Below are positions 26,945 through 37,881 of a stretch of DNA of 64,000 bases, piece by piece. The DNA comes from Bifidobacterium apri (GTDB lineage Bacteria > Actinomycetota > Actinomycetes > Actinomycetales > Bifidobacteriaceae): assembly GCF_009299485.1 (NCBI RefSeq), contig NZ_WBSO01000006.1, positions 59,422-123,421 of the forward strand. The letters run 5' to 3'. Position 1 is the first letter of the stretch. Each line of letters begins with the position of its first letter. The position numbers and the translations under genes are program-made. Below the pieces are notes generated by a model. That model saw only the letters and a program-made list of their open reading frames with translations. It searched no databases and was not told where the DNA came from.

Positions 26945-27487
26945 CAATGCAGGCGTACATGAGCAATGACACCGCGGAGAAGCGTTCTCCCAATAACTCG
27001 TATATTGTATATCATTCTACTTTTCGGAAACTCCCAGCTCTTGCGGGTATAGACATTCTTGTCATGTAAGATACGTCTGACGGTGTCGGCGCTCACTCCA
27101 AGCACTTCCCCCTATTTCCTACGGTTTATACCATTCTGAGTACATCTGCATAATCATCTCGGCGAGGACTTTCTTCTTGGCGCATTGATTCGTGGCTTCA
27201 ATTCCGTTGTCTTTTAAAACTCTGCTAATAGTCGCTCTATGGCAGCCAAATTCCCATGCTAACTCGTAGGTAGATTTGCCCTGCTGATATTTCACGATGA
27301 TTGTTCGACTTTCCACCTCTGAGAGAGTTTTTGTTACTGAGCAACGGATTTTACGATAGAATTGGGGGTCGTAGGATAAATCTGTGATGAATGGATCTAC
27401 GTTAGTATTTACAGGGGTAGCATGATATTCTTTAATGTATTTTGCAACTATTAGATAATTCTTCGAGTAGGTTTGCGATAGCTCCAC
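26945..27487 (-). pseudogene. Broken helix-turn-helix protein gene
   Basis: The first 122 codons (27487 to 27119) include a helix-turn-helix: YQQGKSTYELAWEFGCHRAT followed by ISRVLKDNGI. After SEWYKP a TAG stops the frame; then a run of five Gs shifts the frame, after which GEVLGVSADTVRRILHDKN, a second helix-turn-helix, and YTRKSWEFPKSRMIYNIRV continue to a TGA at 26945-26947. At least two lesions are therefore present. The apparent GTG start lies inside the right att-like repeat, so the original N-terminus may also be lost. Tandem HTH proteins of this kind accompany mobile elements, but no recombinase domain is visible. Confidence 0.75.
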
Positions 27488-27529
27488 GAAAAATCCTCCT
27501 GCATTCCACCGCAGGAGGGTTTTTCTTTA
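27480..27529 (+). repeat. Right 50-bp direct repeat (attR-like) of the tRNA-Ala island
   Basis: A copy of the tRNA-Ala 3' end (AGCTCCA) and its terminator, identical to 25775-25824 at 49 of 50 positions. It retains a complete intrinsic terminator hairpin. Confidence 0.9.
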
Positions 27530-27728
27530 CCTTGTGAGTCGATAGCGGGGTTCTGGGGGCAACCGTCGCAGTTATGGGTTATCAGGGTTATCGCCGAAAT
27601 GCGTGCACGATGGCCGCCCAATAGGGTCATCGGGATTATCGGTCAACACGAATGTCCGGCGTTTCAGCAATGCGTGCGCCCGCTGCTACTCTCCCGCAGA
27701 CCGGTCATCCTTCAAACTGACCTCTCCT

Positions 27729-27877
27729 ACAAACTGGTTACGTGGAATGGCCAGTTAGCGTCAACAGTTTGCACCACCACACAAACCAGCCACACGGAAC
27801 GCCCGACCAGCGTCAACGGTTTGTACCACCACACAAACCAGCTACGCGGGATGGCCGACCAGCGTCAACAGTTTGTG
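27729..27877. repeat. Three-copy 52-bp array (repeat family A)
   Basis: Units start at 27729, 27781 and 27833, each with ACAAACCAGC-type left arms (the first is ACAAACTGGTTACG) and AGCGTCAACAGTTTG-type right arms. The period is 52 bp, as at 2-361. The remaining 27530-27728 and 27878-27987 hold no gene; GATTGATTGATGAGCAGATT is tandemly duplicated at about 27930-27965. Confidence 0.85.
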
Positions 27878-27987
27878 AGGGGAGGGCGTTGGCTCTTGGG
27901 GATTATCGATTGATGAATCGATTGACCGATTGATTGATGAGCAGATTGATTGATGAGCAGATTGATTAACCAATCGCAGTAGCGGCA

Positions 27988-28680
27988 TCAGTCGTCGCGG
28001 GAGAGGACATCGATATCACGCACGCCATCAATCTGCGCGATATCACCGATGCAATCATGCAAATCGCTGGTATTGCCCGCAAGTCGCAATTCGACCGCAG
28101 CGCCCTGCCACGTATCCCCATCGACATCATGCGTGGAAACAACCTGCGTTTCAAACCCGTGCCGGGCAGCAAGCAACAACGCCTGACGCAATGCACCCTT
28201 GCCATCCTGATATGTCACGCGAATAACGTAGTCGCGATCTCGTTTCAGTACCCACACCACGAAGGGAGCGATCGCCAACACCACGACAAAATACAGTCCG
28301 GTAATCAGCAGCGCCAACGGGAACATGCCTGCCCCGCACGCCATACCTACAGCGGCTGCGATCCATATCGCGCATGCGGTCGTCAATCCGCGGACCGTAT
28401 CGTGGTTGAAGAAAATCACGCCTGCGCCAAGGAATCCGATACCTGTGACCACTTGCGCCGCAATACGCGAGGCGTCCCACGTGACCGAAGCACCGACAAC
28501 CGCCGGAACACCCTCAATCGACACCATGGTGAACAGGCAGCTGCCCACACCGACCAGAATATGCGTGCGGATTCCCGCATCTTTGCGACGGGCCTCCCGT
28601 TCGAAGCCGATCAGCCCGCACAGTACCAACGCCGCCACAACAGCGACGACATCCATCCACGACAACGGCACCACACGCAT
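27988..28680 (-). CDS. MgtC/SapB-family membrane protein
   Basis: The 230-aa protein has an N-terminal membrane domain of about four or five helices and a cytosolic C-terminal domain. Family motifs are LCGLIGFEREARRKDAGIRT (residues 17-36), RIAAQVVTGIGFLGAGVIF and VRGLTTACAIWIAAAVGMA. MgtC proteins help growth at low Mg2+ and interact with the F-type ATPase in pathogens; the role in commensals is not settled. The start at 28680 is set by GTGGAGG about 8 nt upstream; an in-frame GTG or ATG further upstream is not supported. Confidence 0.9.
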   Translation of the reverse strand: MRVVPLSWMDVVAVVAALVLCGLIGFEREARRKDAGIRTHILVGVGSCLFTMVSIEGVPAVVGASVTWDASRIAAQVVTGIGFLGAGVIFFNHDTVRGLTTACAIWIAAAVGMACGAGMFPLALLITGLYFVVVLAIAPFVVWVLKRDRDYVIRVTYQDGKGALRQALLLAARHGFETQVVSTHDVDGDTWQGAAVELRLAGNTSDLHDCIGDIAQIDGVRDIDVLSRDD

Positions 28681-28904
28681 ACCAGCGCCTCCACATGATT
28701 CAACGAGCCTGCTGATTCCAAGCCTAGCGCGGCCGCACTGGAAGACACAGCGCTCCATAATCGCGATCGCGGGTTCGAGTCGCTGAACGGTGAAAGCGCT
28801 CATGGTTCCATTGGATTCCGCCCGGGCTTCCTACGACGACGCCAGGCAATGCCGTCACCAATGTGCCCGGCAACCGAAAATGCAAGGATACAAGCGGCGG
28901 CACC

Positions 28905-29609
28905 CTACCGCCGCGCAGCAGACGCTCCCGCCCCGGACTCCCCTGCCACGCGTTGTCTCACGAACTGATCGAACGTCTCGGCGGTGATTCCCTCGTAACC
29001 ACGTATCGACGCGTATTGCGGCCCATGGGACGTGTCGGCGCGCATGTAACCGGTCTGGGCGATCGTAGTCGCGCCGGAACCCGACGCGGAGCGCAGGCCG
29101 CTTATCGAATCCTCGACGGCAACGCAATACGGCATCATATCCGGCTCGATGCCGAGCAACTTGCCTGCCGCAAGATATGGCGCGGGATCAGGCTTCTTCG
29201 CAACATCATCGTCCCCGCAAATATAGCCGACGAACACACCGTCCGGCGCTTGGTCGACCAAGTTCTGTGCAAGATTGCGTGGCGATGTCGTCACCAGCAC
29301 CGACGGAATCCGCGCGGCAGCCAGCGAGCGCAGTACGTCCAACACACCTGGAATCCAGGGCATGCGCAAACGCTCCTGCTGCGCAACATAATCGACCATG
29401 CCTTGGGAGATTTCCTCGACGGTCAATGCCGTGCCGCGTTCGATCATCTGCCGGGCGACCTGGGGCACCGGGGTGCCGGAGCCTTGCCAGGCGAGGTCCT
29501 CGTCCCAGTAGCCGCCGTGGGCCGCAGCGAGACGCAGTTCGGATTCATGCCAATAGGGTTCTGAGTCGATAAGTGTGCCGTCCATATCCCAGAACACTGC
29601 TTGCAACAT
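28905..29609 (-). CDS. HAD-family hydrolase (phosphoglycolate phosphatase/beta-PGM-like)
   Basis: The 234-aa cytosolic phosphatase of HAD subfamily I has motif I WDMDGTLIDSEP at residues 7-18, a helical cap, motif II LVTTSPRN, motif III with KKPDPAPY and motif IV AVEDSISGLRSA. The substrate is not predictable; sugar phosphates are typical. The short Gly/Ala-rich C-terminus has no assigned role. It is followed in the same direction by the MgtC-like gene after about 220 bp; the gap 28681-28904 holds nothing recognisable. Confidence 0.88.
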   Translation of the reverse strand: MLQAVFWDMDGTLIDSEPYWHESELRLAAAHGGYWDEDLAWQGSGTPVPQVARQMIERGTALTVEEISQGMVDYVAQQERLRMPWIPGVLDVLRSLAAARIPSVLVTTSPRNLAQNLVDQAPDGVFVGYICGDDDVAKKPDPAPYLAAGKLLGIEPDMMPYCVAVEDSISGLRSASGSGATTIAQTGYMRADTSHGPQYASIRGYEGITAETFDQFVRQRVAGESGAGASAARR

Positions 29610-29826
29610 ATCTGCCTCACTTGTGGAAAGTCATGCCGATGCGCGGCCGTCTGCGGGACAGCGCCCGGGCGGTCCACCGTCGTCATCTTCTCATAAGGCA
29701 CGTAGAAGCTGGTTCGGTTAAGCTGTCATGGCGCGCAGGAGCCATCGGCATGGCCGGCAGCCCCACAAAGCCTTGCAGGCGCAATCCTTCTGGGAGAACT
29801 GGCGGATTTTCCCAATCCTCGCGCAA

Positions 29827-30118
29827 ACTCCCATATCGAGCGCGGGAGATTGCAGGGAATCGGCCATCCCGCGGACAAACTCCCAACAAGAACGTTGGAA
29901 ATCCGCGATTCAAGAAAAACACCCCAGAAACCCAAAACGGGAGAACACCGACGAATCAGCGCATCCGCGACAAAACTCCCGCACAAATCCGGGACTTCTT
30001 CGCCCACCAGCCCATGACGGCACAAACTCCCACGTCAAACCGAGACTTCATCACCCACCAGCCCATCTCAAGACAATCTCCCGAAACCATCCGGGACTTC
30101 TTCTCCTGCCCGCCAACG
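29827..30118. repeat. Degenerate ACAAACTCCC array (repeat family C)
   Basis: ACTCCC cores lie at 29827, 29889, 29975 and 30026, and a TCTCCC variant at 30077. The last three are exactly 51 bp apart and share the tail CGGGACTTCTTCGCCCACCA (variants CGAGACTTCATCACCCACCA). Copies to the left are more diverged. No coding sequence is supported in 29610-30275. Confidence 0.75.
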
Positions 30119-30275
30119 CACTACATGCCCGATGCCCCCTGCGCACCCGCCCAGACACAACAAAAACCGCACACCCGAATGGGTATGCGGTAAATGGAGA
30201 TGAAGATTAGACTGCCGGGACCACCACCGGCATTCGACGCGTCAGCGGCGTGCGGTTTCTCCATACGGGCACGGG

Positions 30276-30830
30276 TTATCGGTATCCCCAGATGACCATG
30301 GACCGCGATGTGGAGCGTTGCGCATCCGTCCCGCTTGACGGCAATGCACGGGTGTCCTCGTGAATATCGCGCCGCCACATACGGGCACGTCGTGAACGCT
30401 TCACTTGCATGATGCCACCATCCGCGTCAGCTGCGAAGATACTTGAATCTTCCGGTTCGCGCAACCGTTTGATCTGTCGGCGCAATTGGCGGTTTTCTTC
30501 TTCAAGTTCCAAAATCCGCGCGACGCCGGCCAGATTGATGCCCTCGTCCTGGCTGAGCCGCTGCGCTTGGACCAGCCGGTGGATATCGCGTAGCGAATAG
30601 CGACGGGCGCCGCCTTCTGTGCGATCCGGCGTGACCAGACCCAGCCGGTCGTATTGCCTGAGCGTCTGTGGGTGAATGTCTGCGAGCTGTGCGGCATGTC
30701 CCACGGTGAACAGCGGCAGGTCGATATCGAACCCCACATCATCGGCGCCGTCGAGGTCGGCACGGCCTTCGACCAGCGCCACCGCGCACATGTCATACAG
30801 CGCGCGCACTTGTGGTGTCACCCGTGCCAT
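30276..30830 (-). CDS. hspR: HspR-type MerR-family heat-shock repressor
   Basis: The 184-aa protein carries a MerR-like helix-turn-helix at about residues 40-85: FTVGHAAQLADIHPQTLRQY then DRLGLVTPDRTEGGARRYS, followed by a coiled coil (LELEEENRQLRRQIKRL). HspR binds HAIR operators and represses the dnaK operon, using DnaK as co-repressor. The N-terminal 40 residues precede the usual HspR start. GGGAGGAGG lies 5-13 nt before the ATG at 30830. It is the last gene after dnaK, grpE and dnaJ but is separated from dnaJ by 323 bp, so it may also have its own promoter. Confidence 0.92.
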   Translation of the reverse strand: MARVTPQVRALYDMCAVALVEGRADLDGADDVGFDIDLPLFTVGHAAQLADIHPQTLRQYDRLGLVTPDRTEGGARRYSLRDIHRLVQAQRLSQDEGINLAGVARILELEEENRQLRRQIKRLREPEDSSIFAADADGGIMQVKRSRRARMWRRDIHEDTRALPSSGTDAQRSTSRSMVIWGYR

Positions 30831-31002
30831 GATTCCTCCTCCCGATGGTGTGTGTACATATGTGTTGCGTGTGCATATGCGTTGCGCAGCGAGCCCGCAA
30901 GCACGCAGTCTGCTGTCAGATTTCGTTGCCGTGTCTAGTTGCCAGATCTGAGCGATGCCGCCGCTGCCGTGCCAGAGCTTGACCACGCGGCCGCGCTGTC
31001 GA

Positions 31003-31030
31003 GTTGAGCCCGCGTTCGTGCAGGCTCAAC
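31003..31030 (-). promoter_or_regulatory. HAIR-like inverted repeat with long spacer upstream of hspR
   Basis: GTTGAGCC (31003-31010) and GGCTCAAC (31023-31030) are inverted repeats whose TTGAGC and GCTCAA cores match HAIR half-sites, but the cores are 14 nt apart instead of 7. It lies in the 323-bp dnaJ-hspR gap and may serve hspR autoregulation or only form a stem-loop. Confidence 0.35.
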
Positions 31031-31153
31031 CGAACGTTGGATGCGCAGCATTCCGCGCGTGATGGCATTCGATTCATCCATCGTCCACGGTCGCAGGCTC
31101 TGCCCACCGCCGGGCGGCATCGACATATCTCAGCGGGCGTATATCAACGCCTG

Positions 31154-32170
31154 TCAGCGTTCTCCAGCGAGTTGATCCACGAAGTCGCCGGTGGCAGAGT
31201 CGAATTCCTTCGCCGCGTGTTTGACGCCCAGACCCGGTTTCGACGGCACCCGGATCTGCACGCGGGCGACCAGATCGCCGTCGCGTCCAGGGACGCCATG
31301 ACCGTCAAGCCTGATTTCCTCGCCGCTGGATGAGCCGGCAGGCACCTTGAAGGTCACCTCGTTGCCGTCGATATCCGTCGCTTTGACTTTGGCGCCGCAT
31401 ACCGCCTGTCCGACACTGACCGGCAGATCCATGACGATGTCGTGTCCACGCAGCGAGAACTTCGGATCTGCCTTGACATGAACGGTGAGGTACATGTCTC
31501 CCGGCTTGCCGCCGTACAGCCCAGACTTGCCCTTGCCAGGGATGCGGATCTTCTGCCCGTCTTCCACGCCTGCAGGTACATGGGTTTTGAACTGTTTGCC
31601 GTCTACGCGCAAGGACACAGTGGCGCCCTTGACCGCTTGGCGGAACGTCAGCGTGATATTCGACTTGCGATCCGCCCCCTGTTGCGGGCGCGGCGTCTCC
31701 CGGTATTCGCTGCGAGCACCGCCGAACGGTGATCCCGCGCCGGCACCTGCACCAGCGCCGCCGCCGAACATCGAGAAGATATCGTCCATATTCGGCTGGC
31801 CGCCGCCGGATGTCGAGAACCGGATATGCGTACCGCCGTTGCCGGAACCGCCTCCGAACATCGACCCGAAGATGTCCGAGAACCCGGATGTGTCGAATCC
31901 ACCCTGGCCGGAACCGCCGGCGAACCTTGCTCCGCCCATGCCGAACTGCCGAATCGCATCATATTTCTGACGCTGATCCTTGTTGCTCAGCACATCGTAT
32001 GCTTCGGAGATGTCCTTGAACTTCTCTTCGGCTTCTTTGGTCTTGTTCAAATCAGGGTGATATTTGCGCGCCAGTTTGCGGTACGCTTTCGTGATATCGG
32101 CTTCGCTGGCGTCCTTGGAGACACCGAGGACCTTGTAGAAATCCTTGCTCAGCCATTCATTCTCAGCCAT
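31154..32170 (-). CDS. dnaJ: DnaJ-type co-chaperone lacking the zinc finger
   Basis: The 338-aa J-domain protein stimulates DnaK ATPase and delivers substrates. The J domain (residues 1-75) has KYHPDLN; a Gly/Phe-rich region with [12 protein letters not shown] runs follows to about 140, then the C-terminal substrate-binding beta domains. The four CxxCxGxG zinc motifs of type I DnaJ are absent, so this is a type II (CbpA/DnaJ1-like) protein, as usual in the actinobacterial dnaK operon. GGGAGG precedes the ATG. It is 249 bp downstream of grpE, a gap with no gene. Confidence 0.93.
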   Translation of the reverse strand: MAENEWLSKDFYKVLGVSKDASEADITKAYRKLARKYHPDLNKTKEAEEKFKDISEAYDVLSNKDQRQKYDAIRQFGMGGARFAGGSGQGGFDTSGFSDIFGSMFGGGSGNGGTHIRFSTSGGGQPNMDDIFSMFGGGAGAGAGAGSPFGGARSEYRETPRPQQGADRKSNITLTFRQAVKGATVSLRVDGKQFKTHVPAGVEDGQKIRIPGKGKSGLYGGKPGDMYLTVHVKADPKFSLRGHDIVMDLPVSVGQAVCGAKVKATDIDGNEVTFKVPAGSSSGEEIRLDGHGVPGRDGDLVARVQIRVPSKPGLGVKHAAKEFDSATGDFVDQLAGER

Positions 32171-32419
32171 CTATGCCTCCCATCCCCATAGATTCTGCGC
32201 GGTGCGTGAATGCGTGTGCGCTCCTGTTGTTTCTCCACGTGTGATGTACGCGTGGTATTCGTTTGTCGTAGCCGCTGGGCCGCGCCCATCCGTGACTGGA
32301 TTTGCGCGGCCCGGCGAACGTGGTTCCGGCCGTCCGCCGCACCTGCTGGGAGGCGTATGGCGCCACCTGCTCAATGCGCGACGGCTGGTGGTGACGGGAG
32401 TATGGTTCCCGTCGTGAGG

Positions 32420-33201
32420 TCAGCTTTGAGGCATGGACACCACAACGCGAGCAGCCCTCACGACGCGATCGCCGATTCGGTACCCCGCCTCGACGACGGT
32501 GTCAACTGTCTCTTTCTTGGCTTCGGGATCCGGCTTCTGCAGGACCGCCTCATGCTTGGTCGGATCGAAATCCTCACCTTTCTCGCCGAATTTTTCGACG
32601 CCGAATTTGGCGAAGGTCTTGTCGATCTTGGTAGCGACGGCCTTGAACGAATCGTCCATCTGCCCGTGTTCACGGATGCGGTCGATATCGTCCAATGCCG
32701 GCAGCAGCGAGGTCAGCACGTCAACAATGCCGTATTGGCGGCTCTGTTCGCGCTCTTTGTTCATGCGGTTGCGGTAGTTGATGAACTCCGCCCGCTCTCG
32801 TTGCAGCGCTTCCAAGTATTCGGCGGCTTCCTTCTTTGCCTGGCCCAAGGGGGTCAGGGAGCCGTCCTTGTCATGGTCGGCGTCGCCGTCCTTGCCGTTG
32901 TCAGCTGCATCGGCGGAAGCGTGCTGTGCATCGGCTTGCGCGGATTGCGCGGCTTGCTTGTTGCCGTCTGCGGCTGTGGCAGGCTTCGCGTCTGACGGCG
33001 CTGCACTGCCCGCCTTGTTGGCATCCGATGCCTCGTGATGCGGCTGATCGGCGCCGCTGGCGGCGTCGGCGGACTGTCCGCCCGCTGTCGTCGGCGCGTT
33101 CTGCTCATGCGACCCTCCGGCCGTGCCGGATGTGTTCTCGCCGTTGAGCGAGTCGACATCCGGCAGGTCCTTGAGGTAATCGTCCTTGTTGAAGTCGGAC
33201 A

Positions 33202-33202
<1 letters not shown>
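32420..33202 (-). CDS. grpE: Nucleotide exchange factor GrpE
   Basis: The 260-aa protein is the nucleotide-exchange factor of DnaK. The first 120 residues are low-complexity (Ala, Asp, Gly, Ser, Gln) and probably disordered. The conserved part begins with a long coiled coil (AKKEAAEYLEALQRERAEF), followed by NYRNRMNKE, LLPALDDIDR and the C-terminal beta domain with GYRIGDRVVRAARVVV. Its ATG overlaps the dnaK stop by one base (TAATG), showing coupled translation with dnaK. Confidence 0.95.
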
Positions 33203-35091
<1,889 letters not shown>

Positions 35092-35176
35092 ATGTTCTCC
35101 TTTATTGTTGCCTATGTTGTCTACGTCTTTGCCCAAGTGGCGCCGTCCGAAGACCGCACCTTGGATGCTTCCAAAA

Positions 35177-35197
35177 CTTGAGCCTACATCACTCAAC
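35177..35197 (-). promoter_or_regulatory. HAIR operator of the dnaK operon
   Basis: CTTGAGC, seven nt (CTACATC) and ACTCAAC match the HspR inverted-repeat consensus CTTGAGT-N7-ACTCAAG with two end mismatches. It overlaps the putative -10 region of the dnaK promoter, as expected for a repressor site. Confidence 0.9.
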
Positions 35198-35210
35198 TTT
35201 GAATGGTCAA
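35181..35210 (-). promoter_or_regulatory. Putative dnaK promoter
   Basis: On the minus strand TTGACC (35210-35205) and TAGGCT (35186-35181) are separated by 18 nt; the HAIR operator covers the -10 element. The leader to the dnaK start is about 85 nt. Confidence 0.5.
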
Positions 35211-35329
35211 CTTTTATTCCCACATGTCACGAAAATTTTTTCCGCCCATGCAAGCGAGCCACGCCGATGCCGTCAGCAAGCCAAAACACGCATGCCTGAA
35301 ACGGGCCAGACCAGCTCCCCCTAACAACA

Positions 35330-35368
35330 AACGCCGGCCGACCGCGAAACCGCGGACCTGCCGGCGTT
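35330..35368 (-). terminator. Stem-loop downstream of the alkaline phosphatase gene
   Basis: AACGCCGGC (35330-35338) pairs with GCCGGCGTT (35360-35368); an inner CCGCG/CGCGG stem extends it. On the minus strand TTGTTGTTAG follows. It could end alkaline phosphatase transcription about 280 nt past the stop. The rest of 35211-35645 has no supported gene. Confidence 0.5.
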
Positions 35369-35645
35369 GTCCGCCCCGAAGGACGTCACACACTAGGAAT
35401 TTAGAAGAAGGATTCGGAGATTCCCCACGGAGCCCCGACAAGGGCATCCGGATGGTTTCGAGCCTGCCGTACTCGCCAAACCCGACCCGCGAGAGGCCAG
35501 TCCAGCCAATCGGCCGACCCGAATGCCCTCCGGGGCAGCGGCAGCAGCCACAGCACACCAAAGGACATGCGGGGACTCCCTATTCAGTTATCGCGGCATT
35601 CGCCGGAGCCCTTTGGCGGCACCACCGCTGACACCGCCGCGGGGC

Positions 35646-37685
35646 TTACTTCCGAGCGAACATGCCGCGGCGCCATGCGGCGAGCAAACCACCGGCGACG
35701 GCGAGTGCAAGCGCCACCATCACCGTGCCGAGGATGCGGGTACCGGTTTGGCCGAGGGCGCCCACCAGGGCACCGGCCAACCCGGCTTGCTGGGCCTTGT
35801 CGCCAGCCTTGTCGCCAGTCTTCGGCGCGACCACCACGTTGCTTGCACCGTTGCCGGTGAGGCCGAACTCAGTCGCGACTTTCGTGCCGGACTGTTTGCC
35901 GGTGACGGTCAGCGTGTAGGTCGATGTGCTCGGGTCGAAGCCCTTGACACCATTGAAGTCGATGGTCGTGGTCTCACCGGTGGCGACGCGCACGCCGGAG
36001 ACCGGGGTGTCATCGTTCGACGAGGCGAGCACGGCACCGGTCTCCGTGTCTTGCAGCTGGTAGCCGAGCACTGCATCGCCGTTGAACCCGGTGACCTTGG
36101 CCACGCCGTCCTTGACGGAAACCTTGGCGTTGGAGGACAGCGCGTTGATTTCCTGGGTCGAGCTGGCCAATCCGAGCGTCTTGGCGATGGTGAAGAAGTT
36201 GTCGGTCTGGTCGGTCAAGCCGTTGACGCGCGATGCGCCGGGGCCGGAAGCCGCGATGCGCAGCTGGGTGCCGGTGTGGCTCATCGAACCGCCCTTATCC
36301 ATCGGCGAGGAGGACGTCGCGTAGGCTACATACAGCGCAGAGCCGTCGGCGGAACGCAGCGGGGTGGTCAAGCCGTAGTATGTCGGCCAAGAGACGATTT
36401 GGCTCGTGTGCGCGTGGTCAGCGGTCACAATGATCAGCGTGTTGGACAGGTCGACCTTCTTCAGCGCTGCTGCGATGGCCTTGTCGAGGTCGTCGGTTTC
36501 ACCGATTTGGCCGCAGGCGTTGGCGTTGTGGTCCTGCTTGTCGATGGAAGCGCCCTCGACCTGCAGGAAGTAGCCGTTTTCCTTGCCGTTCTTGTTCGAA
36601 GACAGCAGGTCGATCGCCTTGTCGGTCATATCAGCCAGCGAGGCTCCCTTGTTGCCGAGCCATTCGGAGTTCTGGGTGCAGGTGACGAGGCTCTGATTGC
36701 CGTCCTTCTGTCCGGCGAGCGACATCTTGACGGCGGTATCGTAATCGTACGGCGTGGACTCGTTGTATTGGGTAGGCATATTCCCGGAGGAGAACAGGCC
36801 GAGCACTGGCGAATCCTGGTTCGCTTCCTTCAACGAGCTCAGTTGAGCCGGATCTTCGAAGTACTGGTATCCGCGGGTCTTCGCCTGTTCCTTCAGCGTC
36901 ATGCCCTTGTACTCACCGGCCTGGGCGGTCTGGTTGAAGTACTTGTTGCCGCCGCCGAGCGTCACATCGGCACGCGTGTCGAGCAACTGCTCGGAGATGG
37001 AACCGATGCCGCCGTTCTGCTTGAGCTGGGCGACATCGCAACGCTTGGCGGAATCGTCGGAGCTGCCGTCGGTCTTGCCCTGCGGCCCGTAGCAGGAGCG
37101 TTGGGTGGAGTGGGATTCCATCACTGCCGGGGTGGCGTCCTGGATTTCCGCGGTGGTCACATTACCGGTCGCCAGCCCCTTGGCTTTGGCCAGCTCGATG
37201 AGGTTCATCTGCGGGTTGAAGCTGTTGTCCACGGAAACCGCGTTGTTATAGGTCTTGGTACCGGTCGCCCATGCAGAACCGGAAGCGGCGGAATCCGTCA
37301 CCGCCGTGATTTGCTGGCGACGGTCTCCCGAGCCATCGCCCGCAGCGTAGGTCGTGTATTGTCCGACGCCGGTTTCCTTTGCGCTGGTGGCACCGGCTTG
37401 ACCGATTTTGTCGATGCCTTCAAGCGTGCCGCCGGGACCATACAGGTAGTCGCGGGCAACGGTGATTTCGGAGTCACCCATACCGTCGCCAATGAACAGG
37501 ATTACATTCTTCGCCTTGCCGGTTGCCGGCGTGTTGGCGATGCGCTGAGCGCCGCCATGGCTGCTCAAGGTTGCAAGGCTCGGGGTTCCCGCGGCGAGCG
37601 CGCCGGGAGCCAGAGCCACGCAGACGGCGCCGGCCATAAGAGCCGAGACGCCCGCCATGATCTTTGATCGAATTGGTTGCTTCAC
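35646..37685 (-). CDS. phoA: Membrane-anchored alkaline phosphatase
   Basis: The 679-aa secreted phosphomonoesterase starts at a GTG (37685) preceded by GAGGAAAGG; this gives an ideal signal peptide (KQPIRSK, then hydrophobic to about residue 32, ending LAPGALA). Metal and catalytic motifs are FIGDGMGDSE (65-73), VTDSAASGSAWATG with the nucleophile Ser132, and DHAHTSQ late in the domain. After the phosphatase domain (to about 560) comes an Ig-like segment with VSGVRVATGETTTID, then a C-terminal TM helix and the basic tail RRGMFARK, so the enzyme stays membrane-bound outside the cell. ATG-initiated alternatives lie upstream without an RBS or signal peptide. Confidence 0.92.
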   Translation of the reverse strand: MKQPIRSKIMAGVSALMAGAVCVALAPGALAAGTPSLATLSSHGGAQRIANTPATGKAKNVILFIGDGMGDSEITVARDYLYGPGGTLEGIDKIGQAGATSAKETGVGQYTTYAAGDGSGDRRQQITAVTDSAASGSAWATGTKTYNNAVSVDNSFNPQMNLIELAKAKGLATGNVTTAEIQDATPAVMESHSTQRSCYGPQGKTDGSSDDSAKRCDVAQLKQNGGIGSISEQLLDTRADVTLGGGNKYFNQTAQAGEYKGMTLKEQAKTRGYQYFEDPAQLSSLKEANQDSPVLGLFSSGNMPTQYNESTPYDYDTAVKMSLAGQKDGNQSLVTCTQNSEWLGNKGASLADMTDKAIDLLSSNKNGKENGYFLQVEGASIDKQDHNANACGQIGETDDLDKAIAAALKKVDLSNTLIIVTADHAHTSQIVSWPTYYGLTTPLRSADGSALYVAYATSSSPMDKGGSMSHTGTQLRIAASGPGASRVNGLTDQTDNFFTIAKTLGLASSTQEINALSSNAKVSVKDGVAKVTGFNGDAVLGYQLQDTETGAVLASSNDDTPVSGVRVATGETTTIDFNGVKGFDPSTSTYTLTVTGKQSGTKVATEFGLTGNGASNVVVAPKTGDKAGDKAQQAGLAGALVGALGQTGTRILGTVMVALALAVAGGLLAAWRRGMFARK

Positions 37686-37881
37686 TTCTTTTCCTTTCCT
37701 CGACGAAAACCGAGGCAGGCCCCTGTTCGTTCGCCTGCGAACCATGTGGTTGTTGAGTCGGTTTTCGTTCCGTTTGCACGCTATGACGTCAAAGCATCGG
37801 GCAACGTTCGCACAGCCGAAGGGCAGTCCAACTCTTGGTGAATTCTCAGAAAATTCGCGCTCTTGGTCGATACGCGGAATC

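Larger units (their letters stand above)
25775..27529. mobile_element. Remnant genomic island at tRNA-Ala(CGC)
   Basis: About 1.7 kb bounded by 50-bp direct repeats covering the tRNA 3' end and terminator. The interior from about 25980 is clearly richer in A+T than the flanks and uses AT-rich codons. It carries two minus-strand genes, both broken: a GIY-YIG nuclease with a frameshift and a helix-turn-helix protein with a nonsense codon and a frameshift. No integrase remains. The interpretation as a decayed integrative element is inference from the att-like repeats and composition. Confidence 0.8.

Noticed and set aside
30276..30986. Longer HspR start at 30986
   Set aside because: The extra 52 residues are not family-like, and a strong GGGAGGAGG site directly precedes the ATG at 30830.
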